DNA from: a virus
Length of the DNA: 37,010 nucleotides
IMG/VR virus record: IMGVR_UViG_3300042868_004050
Span: 1 to 37,010 of that record
Strand: one strand, 5' to 3'
Both the position numbers and the translations under genes were made by a program. Below the pieces are notes generated by a model, which saw only the letters and a program-made list of their open reading frames with translations, did no database searches and was not told the DNA's origin. Shown one piece after another: positions 16,284-24,902 of the stretch (positions within the stretch are counted from its first letter, which is position 1; each line of letters begins with the position of its first letter).

Positions 16284-19200
16284 ATGGCTACGCTTAAACA
16301 GCTTCGTGAGTTTTTTCCGATGGCTGCGTCCGATGAGGACGCGATCAGCCGTGCATCGCAACAGTTTGGGATAGACCCCTCTGAGATTGCTAACGAAGTT
16401 GGGTATGACGTTGGTGGGGGTAGGCTGACTTCCAAGCGAATTGGAGGCTCGTTAGATAGCTATCAATCTGGCCTCTACGAGACCGGAGCTGCTGCGGCTG
16501 GAGCCGTGGGGCTTGGCGGCGCTAAAGCCTATATGGACCGCAAAGCGTCTGATAACAGACTTCAAGCGGAAGTTGCAGGATCGCGGGCTAGGGCACTTGG
16601 CGGAATCGACTCTTACAAAGACGTTGAAGGAGTTGGCACTGGCTTGAACTACTTGGGCGGATTAGCTGCTCAATCAGTACCTTACGTTGGTGAGGCTGCG
16701 GTTGGAGGTGTACTTACTCGAAGCGCGCTTACGGGTTTACGTGCGACTGTGGCAGCGGGGCGTGTTGCTGGTGCAACTGAAGAGGCAGTGACTGCGGCTA
16801 GAACGGCGCAGAAGGCCATTGATTTTCGCAGTGTTGCCGGTGCTACCGCAGCCAGCTACCCAAGCTCAATGGGAGACATTCTCGGCAATCAGCGCGAGCA
16901 AATTGAAATTAGTGGGGGCGAGATGCGCCCCGGCATGGCTGCACTGGGTGCTATTCCTTACTCACTGCTAAATGCAGGAACCGGCGTTGGCGGGCTAGCG
17001 GCTAGGGGCAATCTTGCTCGCAGCGGGGTACGTGCCCTTGATGATATGGACGGTTTTAAAGGCGGCTTAGCCCGCACGGGCGCTGCTGTTACTAGGGTGG
17101 CGGGCGCGGAAGGTGCTGGAGAGCTCGGTCAAGAGTTTGTGAACCAGGGGGCTGGCCGTATGGCGGTGGACCCTTACCAGAAGTTTTGGGACGATTCCGT
17201 TAACCCAGACGGCTCACCAACCAACCGCAATTCAACAGATCGCTACGCAGAGTCATTTGTCGGCGGCGCCGTTATGGGCGGAGCGACGGGAGTTATCGGC
17301 GGTCATCGCCGAAGCGCTGGCTACAAAGCTCCTGCGGAGCCTGTTTCAGATACCCAAGAGACTAATTTGTTAGCGCCAAATGACGGCACTGGGCCACCCA
17401 CAGATTTGATTGGACCAGGTATTCCTCGTCAGGGCATTCAAACAAACATGTCGGGGTTTAACCAGGAGTTTCCTGAGAACCAATTTAGCCCGATAAACCG
17501 AGGTGGTGTTCCTGATGCTAACGTTGCTTCCAACATGGCCGAGCTACAAAACTTGCGGAGCCAAAAGAGCGGAATCGTTTCCTATTTACAGTCGCTTCAA
17601 GATAGTGGAAACCAAGATGCCTACTACCGCTTCTTGGACCAAGCGTACCCAGCTATTGACAAGATTGATGAAGCTATGGCTCCGCTGGAGCGACTCGAGG
17701 CAGCACAAAGAGACAGTGGGGGTCAACAAGGCTTTGACTTTAACAATGCTCAGCAAAATCAAAACGTTGGCGATTCTCTCATTCCTGCTACTGGAGTAGG
17801 CCCACAAGACCTAATTAACCAGCAGCTAGGCCTTACTCGCCCAGACGTTGCAGGCGCCACACAGAAGGAAAAAAACAAGTACCCAAGCTTGTTTGAAGAC
17901 GCGGCCTCTGAGCAAACTGGTCAGGACATCTCTGACAGCGCTACAGACCAAACGGAGTTCAATGACACTGCGCTTCAGGACGTACAGCGACAAGCTGGAA
18001 TCCTGCAGCAGCAACGAGTAGCTCAACAAAAACTTGAGGGCATGCAGAAAGAAGTGCAGGCAGAAACTGCACGAGTGGCGGCGTCAAACGCTCGGGGTAC
18101 CGGCTTTGGTATCAAGGGCAAAGCTGCTCTCGATGTGTTCGATCAATTGGAGCAGTTCTTCGAACAGGGCAGAGCCACTGAGGCAGAGTTCAAAGAGAAC
18201 GCATCCTTGCTAGCTCAACGCAAAATGGGTTCCGTTAAGAAGTGGATGGACGCCATCACAGGCACAAAAGCCGCTGCTAATTCACCCGTAGCTGTCCCCA
18301 CCATCGCTGCACCCGCAGCACTAACCACGCAAGAAAATGGCACTCAAACCAATCAAACCGTCCAAACAGAAACGCAACCAAACACCCAAGCAGGAGCGCA
18401 AGCCTTGCCTACAAAAGGCGTCCGAACATTAGCCCGAGGAACCCTCGCAGCCTCACAAGCTGTTGATCCCGTTGCTACTGATGCTGTTGTTGCTACCGCT
18501 GACCCAATCGCTGACGAAGCTCCTGTAGCTCCAACTGAGTTTGTCAATGGAGTTCCGGTGCAGAAGCTATCTTATGTTGAGCCCGCTACAGGCTCTAAAG
18601 CATTAGATGAAGACGGCCTACCTTCTGTTGCGGCGATCCATGAAAAAGTTAAAGGGTTGTTACTGGCAAATGTATTGGGGCAGCACAGTCAAACCTATGA
18701 GCAATTTAAACTCAATCTTGCTCAAGTTACAGGCATGCAAGTTGAGACTGACCCCGAGACCGGAGTGGCTACGGTTATTCAGGCTAACAACCCTGTGCCT
18801 ATGGCTCAAGTAGCTGCTAGTAACGGTACCTCGCGCCAGGCTATTTCGCAGAGCCTCAACGGCCGTGGAATTACCGACAAACTAATTGAGAAATTAGTCT
18901 TCAACGCCAACCCCACGAATTCAAGCTTTGACCCCGATGCCAACGAACAAGACGCTCCCACGGGAGACGACACCATTGACCCCACTGACAACAGAGCAGA
19001 AAAAGAATATGGGTCAGACGCTGTAGTTGAAGACGCTGCAGTTAACGGTGGTATGCGCGTGGAGAATTCTGCAGCGAAGGCAATGGGCGAGGGTCTTGTC
19101 ACCAACGACGTAACTTATTCGCCCCAAGAAACAAAGCTGATTGGCAACTCAGCCAAAGCAATTAAGGAAGCGGAGTTCAGCCAAGGATCAATTGATGCGG

Positions 19201-22200
19201 CTATCGAGGGTAAAAGCGATAGGATGAAGAATGCAATTCTGGCCACAGCGGCGAAGCTCCAAATCTCTAGCAGCAGGGCCGTAGGGACAAAGGTTAAAAC
19301 AACCGCTGATATTGCATTTGAAGGCAAGCGCTCTGAAGCGGCTAAAGCATCTTACATGCGTGAGCTTGCGCTTTTTTGGAATGGCCCTGATGGGGCAAAT
19401 ACTGCAAGCGACTGGAATGAGCGCACTGCGGGAAACTTTCCTGACTTCGATCAACTTACTACTGCCCAGCAGTTAAACTGGACGGCGGGTCTGTATGAGC
19501 TAACCAAGGAACAAACAAATGACCAAGAAGCCATTGACGCCCTCTTCACCCAACTCTCCAATGGAGTCCCCCGTAGTACGCAAGCCGACCGGAGCCTCGC
19601 AGATAACGCCAGAGGGATGGGCACAAATAGCGAACCTGCTGGAACGAGCGAAGGAGCTGGGGCTTCGGGACGACCAGCCCAGCCAGCCGCCCAAGTAACG
19701 GTCAAGAAAACTCGTAAGGTTGCGCAACCGGCTATTGCGGACGACTCACGCACCATCGACGGAACTGATCTAGTCCGCGAAGTCTCAGAGCAAGAGATGC
19801 TTCTGTTGGAGTCGGGCGTCGGCAGCTTGCCTGATGCTCAGCGAGGTGCTCTCGAGAAGGCATATGGAGAAAAAGCCGGTACTGAGGCGTTCTCCGCCAG
19901 GCTGCGTGAAGATGTCACCAACTACATCAACAAAGGCATTGAGTCTGTCTCTGCTGCCATTCGCCACATTATCAAGAGCGTTGCCGAAGGCGTACTTGCA
20001 GTTGGTATTGTTTTTAACCCAACAGCGTTCAGCAACAAGTTAGACCTTCAGCTAGCTCAAATCGTTAAGACTCAGGTAACTAGCCAGGTTAAAACTGAGG
20101 TCCCTGCTAACGCCAAGGCAAAGATGTCTACGCAAGCTCAAGGTGTCTACGAGTCGATGGCTCCCACTGCCGCCAAGCTAGGTAAGGGCTTCATCATTGC
20201 AGACAAGCCGATGGGCATGGTCCACATCTTTAAAGCTGATGGCTCAGTGCTTGTTCAAGACGCAGCTTTGTACGGTAAAGATAAAGGAGATACCTTAGAC
20301 AGTAAATCTTCTCTGCAAGGCGGTCCTAAGACTACTCCGGCTGGCTCATTCCACCTGGAAGCAATGGACGATAAAGACTATACCGGCGGTAAAGTTCTAT
20401 CCCTCGTCGAGAGCCGAGACTCTACAGGTTACGTTGCGGTTCACTCCGTGTACTTGGGTGACCCCAAAGAGCAGCGAGTTGAGCGCTTTAAATCAGCAAA
20501 CCCCGATGATCGCCGAGTAAGCTTTGGCTGCATCAACACGACTGAGGATACGTTTGTAAATAATGTGCTTCCAGTTATTAATGAATTCAACGGCGGCATG
20601 ATATTTGTGATGCCCGAAGCTCAGGAAAACACTGCGGCCATGTTCCCCGCCCAGACAGTAACTACTGAGGTTGAGCAAGCTGAAGGGGGCGTTAAAACTG
20701 CGGATGCTCGTTTAGGAGCGCTTGGCAAGAACGATGAAGTCGTTGCTGAGAAAGTAAGACTGTCTCAAGGCAACAAAACCCAGAGCAGCACCGTAGCCCG
20801 AGTAACTTCCGAAGTTAAAGGCCTGATGCCCATCAGCTCTCGTTTGGTTGTAGTCGAATCATTTGCTGACTTGCCTTCTCATGTGCAGCAGAGCGTAGCT
20901 CAACAGTCTGCCGACGGCAAAACTGTTCAGGGTTTTATCCTTGGCGGCAAAGCCTACTTGATTGCAAAAAACATTGCCCCCGGTAAAGCCCGTGCCGTTT
21001 TTATGCACGAAGTCGGCTCTCACCTTGGGCTTGATAACCTTTTGTCCCCAGAGCAACATGCCGCATTGGCGGCTAAAGTGTCTGAGTGGGCTGCACGCAA
21101 CGACGGCTCTCGGGAATCTAATCTAGCCCAAGCCGCATTGGCAAGGGTTGAGCAGGCGGGGGTAAGCGAAGAAGATCGTAACTCTGAGCTGATCGCTTAC
21201 TTCATTGAAGAAGCTGTGAACGCAGGTATTGATCCTACAGCTAACAGCTACAAGTCCGACTTGGATCGATGGTTCCGCACTGTGTGGGCTGCTTTCAAAT
21301 CAGCAATGCACCGCCTCGGTGTAAACCCAGATAAGTTGACCGCTCAAGATATGGTGGACATGGCTTACGGCGCTGCAAAGTTGGAGATGAATGGTGCTTG
21401 GCATGGTACTGCAGCGGAGTTTAAAAAGTTTAACCACAAGTATATGAACAGCGGAGAAGGCGCCCAGGCTCACGGCTGGGGTTCGTACTTTGCTCAGGCT
21501 CCGGGAATTGCCAAAGGGTACTTTGAGCGGGACGTAAAGAACAAGACAGGCAAAGGCTCGATTCCTCCACAAGGTAACTTGATGCGTATCGATTTCAATG
21601 TTGCAGAGGACGAATGGCTTGACCTAAACGAGAAGTTAAATGAAAGAAATTTGCAGCTCCTCGAAACCAACTTGCCCAGCACGTTAAAAGATGATTTGGT
21701 GGAGGCAGTTAACGAAGAACTAAACGAGATGGACGGGCGGGACCTGTATCGCGGCTTAGTATTCTTGGAAAAACTAGATGGTTCGGTATCTGATTTATTT
21801 AAAGACACTGAGGCGTACAACGCCAAGCTAGCTAACAAAGACGCAGATCAAATAGTATCCACTTACCTAGACTCTATCGGAATCAAGGGCAGCAGGTTTT
21901 TGGACGCAAACAGTCGCACAGATCGCAGAGGTAAGTTGTTTATTGATGGGCAGCGAGTCAAAGCTTTGCCCTCCATGGAGTTTGGGGAGCGAGACGGCAT
22001 TGAGCGGCTCATGGTTAATGATGGTAATTTAACCGAGGCTCTCAAAGAAGCAAAGAACGAGGCGCTAGGCACACAAGAAGAAATCAAGTACCTCGAGTCA
22101 CTGCAGGGCAAAGAAATAAGCTTAGAAGGCGCTAGTCAAACTCAAAATCTTGTGGTTTTTAATGACGAAAATATCCAGCGCGTAGCTTCCCTTAAAGGGG

Positions 22201-24902
22201 CGGACAAAGGCAAAGTGCAGTTCTCCGTTGCCGCTAGCCCCAGTGCTGCTGCAGCAGTCAAATCTATGGCTCGCTCTGTAGGCGGTCGCTCTGCTGAGTC
22301 GCTGGCTATCAGCGGCATGCACTTCGCACGCAAAGCTGCTCTCTCGATGGAGTCGCTCCACAGTTTAGTGGATCGTTTTGAAGGCCGTATCCCTGCTATT
22401 CGCCCTTGGTACAACGCAATGATTGCTACATCGAGCCGACGCCGTGAGCTGGAAGCGTCAGCCGAAAAAGTGTCTGCAATGGCCACGAAGCTAAAGGACT
22501 CTACGGCAGTAAACCAGTTTATATCTGAGTCAACTGTCGACCAGAAATGGGGTTATGACCCCGGCTTCAAGAACCGTAAGAAGCCAGTGGTATTGGATGC
22601 CGCAATGAAGCAGAAGTTCAATCGCCTCACAGCGCCTGAACAAGAAGTAGTTAAAGCAGTCTTTGCCCACGGCGAAGAAATGTCTGAGGCTAAGAACAAG
22701 ATTCTTAAGACTCTTGGTATTGATGACATCTTCACCAGCAAGGGCAAACTTGAAGGACCATACGCTCCACTCAAGCGCTTCGGTAATTACATTTCAATCC
22801 TAAAGTCCAAAGAGTTGGTGGCGGCACTAGATGAAAAAACTGGCAACGCTGCGCTAGCAGACAAGCTCAAGTCTAGTCCAGACAACTACGTGGTGACTTC
22901 CTTTGACACGATGGGCGAAGCCGAGCTCCACGCTAAAGATAATGCTGCTGACTTCCTCGGCGGTACGGCTGATGCTTTCGAGAAGTCTGTGCGCGTTGAT
23001 GCTGATCGAGTCATGAATCCTGCTCTGTTAGCAAAGGTAATGGCTGCTGTGAACGCGAGTGACATACCTACAGAGGCGCAAGCGGCCGTGCACTCACTCG
23101 TACAGGACATGTACTTTCAGTCCCTCGATGAGCAAAACGCTCGTACCTCGGGGCTTAAGCGTAAGAATCGTGCGGGCTATGAAGCTGACATGATTCGTTC
23201 GTTCTTGTCTAACGCCCGCGCAGAAGCAGGGTTCTTGGCAAACATGGAGCACGGCGGTGACATAAACCGACAGTTCTACGAAATGCAGAAGGGGGCTAAA
23301 GATGCGCAAGGTAAACGGGTCCACCAGACCGAGTTCAACACACTTGCAGCTCACTACGCTGACAGCTTGAAGTACACCAAGACTCCTTGGCAAGACGCAC
23401 TAATGGCGGGTACTGCTGCTTGGCAGCTTTCAACGAGCCCTGCTTATCACTTGGTTAACGCGATGCAAGGCATCATGGTTACTGTGCCTCGTTTGGCTGC
23501 TGACTTCAACGATTACACCGGAGCTTGGAGTGCTCTTCTTGCTGGCTACGGCACGCTGAAGCAAACTGGTATGTGGGGGAATATCAACTTATCCAGAGTC
23601 AGCAACCCAGGTCTTCGTGCTGCGCTTCAGAAAGCTGCCGATATGGGCGTACTGGATGTCGGCTTGGATGAGGACTTAACTCGCCTCGAGGCGACTCGAA
23701 CTGGTGTGGCGGCAATCGACCGTTCAACAGGTCTCGCTCAGACAGCGCTTCACAAGTTGCGTCAAGTATCACGCGCAGTGGAGATGGCTAACCGTGTGTC
23801 CTCCGCTACAGCGGGCTACAACATGTCTATTGCCAGGGGAGATGGCGAGGCAGCAGCTCAAGCTTACGCAGTGCGCCTTCTTCAGGACACGCAGGGTGAC
23901 TTCAGCCGCACCGATGCACCGTTGATACTTAAGAAGTTGCCTAAAGTTGTGACCCAGTACAAAAAGTACCAGTTCATGATGGCAGCGCTTTACGTTAAGG
24001 CGTTCCAACAAGCGTTCAACAGCACAGACCCTGAAGTTAAGGCCATTGGTCGCCGGATGCTAGCTTACAAGTTGTTCCATACAAGCATGGCTGCGGGCGC
24101 TCTTGGCATGCCGCTGGCTAACGTGGTTGGTATGGTGTTCGCAGCCCTTGGCGGCGATGACGGTGAGCCACCTGATCTTGAGCGCACGTTGAGGGAGTTG
24201 ATTGGCGACGAGGACATGGCAAACATTCTTCTGCACGGCCCCTTAAGTTATCTTGGTGTGGACCTTTCCGGCAAGCTCGGCGACGATAAGATTTTCTCCA
24301 TTTTGCCTTACGGTACTTGGGACTTCTCTAGCGCAGCAGGACTTATAAAGACTGCGGCTTCACTTGCTGGACCCGGAGTTTCTCAGCTTGGGAAAATGGC
24401 CGACGGCGTGGGCCTCATCGGTAAGGGCGAGCTAGGTAAAGGCACTGAGAAGCTGATGCCAAGCGGTATTGCAAACGCTATGAAAGCTTTCCGTATTGCT
24501 AACGAAGGGTTCACGCTGAAGAACGGAGATGTGATGTTCCGGCCTGAGGACATTAACGGTATGTCCCTTGCATTGGATGCGTTGGGCGTGCCCTCTGCGG
24601 CTTTGAAACGAATGGAGTGGATACGTAGCCAGCAGTACGAGATCAGCCGCTTCTACACTGACCAGTCGAGCCAGATCAAGCAAGAGTATGCGGCGGCAAC
24701 TAAAGACGGAGACTACGAAGTTCAGGCTCAGTTGAGAGCTGATTGGATGGCGCTTCAAGGTGGCAAGGCCAAAATGCGTCAATACTTCGGTGATTCCCAA
24801 GACGCGCTTAAAGCACAGCCGCTAACTACGCTACTGAAGTACCCCTCAACTAAGGCAGAGAGAGAAGCCAAGCTGCAAAGAGCAGCTCAGGTCTCTAACT
24901 AA
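16284..24902 (+). CDS. Giant polyvalent internal virion protein (L,D-transpeptidase, zincin-like, ART-like, PLxRFG)
   Basis: At 2872 residues this is the largest gene in the window. The N-terminus (LREFFPMAASDEDAI, then GLYETGAAAAGAVGLGG) has a Gly/Ala hydrophobic segment at ~65-85. A helix-turn-helix-like stretch lies near 840-872. An L,D-transpeptidase (YkuD-like) domain spans ~1300-1445, with H1387 and the SFGCIN motif (catalytic C1416); it could act on peptidoglycan cross-links. A zincin-like motif HEVGSH is at 1575-1580. An ADP-ribosyltransferase-like domain of polyvalent proteins starts at WHGT (1706-1709), continues GEGAQAHGWGSYFA and ends near NLVVFND (~1955). The APLKRFG motif at 2161-2167 defines the PLxRFG family. 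A membrane-prone segment lies at ~2600-2622. Such proteins are packaged and injected with the DNA to breach the wall and modify host targets. Confidence 0.9.
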   Translation: MATLKQLREFFPMAASDEDAISRASQQFGIDPSEIANEVGYDVGGGRLTSKRIGGSLDSYQSGLYETGAAAAGAVGLGGAKAYMDRKASDNRLQAEVAGSRARALGGIDSYKDVEGVGTGLNYLGGLAAQSVPYVGEAAVGGVLTRSALTGLRATVAAGRVAGATEEAVTAARTAQKAIDFRSVAGATAASYPSSMGDILGNQREQIEISGGEMRPGMAALGAIPYSLLNAGTGVGGLAARGNLARSGVRALDDMDGFKGGLARTGAAVTRVAGAEGAGELGQEFVNQGAGRMAVDPYQKFWDDSVNPDGSPTNRNSTDRYAESFVGGAVMGGATGVIGGHRRSAGYKAPAEPVSDTQETNLLAPNDGTGPPTDLIGPGIPRQGIQTNMSGFNQEFPENQFSPINRGGVPDANVASNMAELQNLRSQKSGIVSYLQSLQDSGNQDAYYRFLDQAYPAIDKIDEAMAPLERLEAAQRDSGGQQGFDFNNAQQNQNVGDSLIPATGVGPQDLINQQLGLTRPDVAGATQKEKNKYPSLFEDAASEQTGQDISDSATDQTEFNDTALQDVQRQAGILQQQRVAQQKLEGMQKEVQAETARVAASNARGTGFGIKGKAALDVFDQLEQFFEQGRATEAEFKENASLLAQRKMGSVKKWMDAITGTKAAANSPVAVPTIAAPAALTTQENGTQTNQTVQTETQPNTQAGAQALPTKGVRTLARGTLAASQAVDPVATDAVVATADPIADEAPVAPTEFVNGVPVQKLSYVEPATGSKALDEDGLPSVAAIHEKVKGLLLANVLGQHSQTYEQFKLNLAQVTGMQVETDPETGVATVIQANNPVPMAQVAASNGTSRQAISQSLNGRGITDKLIEKLVFNANPTNSSFDPDANEQDAPTGDDTIDPTDNRAEKEYGSDAVVEDAAVNGGMRVENSAAKAMGEGLVTNDVTYSPQETKLIGNSAKAIKEAEFSQGSIDAAIEGKSDRMKNAILATAAKLQISSSRAVGTKVKTTADIAFEGKRSEAAKASYMRELALFWNGPDGANTASDWNERTAGNFPDFDQLTTAQQLNWTAGLYELTKEQTNDQEAIDALFTQLSNGVPRSTQADRSLADNARGMGTNSEPAGTSEGAGASGRPAQPAAQVTVKKTRKVAQPAIADDSRTIDGTDLVREVSEQEMLLLESGVGSLPDAQRGALEKAYGEKAGTEAFSARLREDVTNYINKGIESVSAAIRHIIKSVAEGVLAVGIVFNPTAFSNKLDLQLAQIVKTQVTSQVKTEVPANAKAKMSTQAQGVYESMAPTAAKLGKGFIIADKPMGMVHIFKADGSVLVQDAALYGKDKGDTLDSKSSLQGGPKTTPAGSFHLEAMDDKDYTGGKVLSLVESRDSTGYVAVHSVYLGDPKEQRVERFKSANPDDRRVSFGCINTTEDTFVNNVLPVINEFNGGMIFVMPEAQENTAAMFPAQTVTTEVEQAEGGVKTADARLGALGKNDEVVAEKVRLSQGNKTQSSTVARVTSEVKGLMPISSRLVVVESFADLPSHVQQSVAQQSADGKTVQGFILGGKAYLIAKNIAPGKARAVFMHEVGSHLGLDNLLSPEQHAALAAKVSEWAARNDGSRESNLAQAALARVEQAGVSEEDRNSELIAYFIEEAVNAGIDPTANSYKSDLDRWFRTVWAAFKSAMHRLGVNPDKLTAQDMVDMAYGAAKLEMNGAWHGTAAEFKKFNHKYMNSGEGAQAHGWGSYFAQAPGIAKGYFERDVKNKTGKGSIPPQGNLMRIDFNVAEDEWLDLNEKLNERNLQLLETNLPSTLKDDLVEAVNEELNEMDGRDLYRGLVFLEKLDGSVSDLFKDTEAYNAKLANKDADQIVSTYLDSIGIKGSRFLDANSRTDRRGKLFIDGQRVKALPSMEFGERDGIERLMVNDGNLTEALKEAKNEALGTQEEIKYLESLQGKEISLEGASQTQNLVVFNDENIQRVASLKGADKGKVQFSVAASPSAAAAVKSMARSVGGRSAESLAISGMHFARKAALSMESLHSLVDRFEGRIPAIRPWYNAMIATSSRRRELEASAEKVSAMATKLKDSTAVNQFISESTVDQKWGYDPGFKNRKKPVVLDAAMKQKFNRLTAPEQEVVKAVFAHGEEMSEAKNKILKTLGIDDIFTSKGKLEGPYAPLKRFGNYISILKSKELVAALDEKTGNAALADKLKSSPDNYVVTSFDTMGEAELHAKDNAADFLGGTADAFEKSVRVDADRVMNPALLAKVMAAVNASDIPTEAQAAVHSLVQDMYFQSLDEQNARTSGLKRKNRAGYEADMIRSFLSNARAEAGFLANMEHGGDINRQFYEMQKGAKDAQGKRVHQTEFNTLAAHYADSLKYTKTPWQDALMAGTAAWQLSTSPAYHLVNAMQGIMVTVPRLAADFNDYTGAWSALLAGYGTLKQTGMWGNINLSRVSNPGLRAALQKAADMGVLDVGLDEDLTRLEATRTGVAAIDRSTGLAQTALHKLRQVSRAVEMANRVSSATAGYNMSIARGDGEAAAQAYAVRLLQDTQGDFSRTDAPLILKKLPKVVTQYKKYQFMMAALYVKAFQQAFNSTDPEVKAIGRRMLAYKLFHTSMAAGALGMPLANVVGMVFAALGGDDGEPPDLERTLRELIGDEDMANILLHGPLSYLGVDLSGKLGDDKIFSILPYGTWDFSSAAGLIKTAASLAGPGVSQLGKMADGVGLIGKGELGKGTEKLMPSGIANAMKAFRIANEGFTLKNGDVMFRPEDINGMSLALDALGVPSAALKRMEWIRSQQYEISRFYTDQSSQIKQEYAAATKDGDYEVQAQLRADWMALQGGKAKMRQYFGDSQDALKAQPLTTLLKYPSTKAEREAKLQRAAQVSN

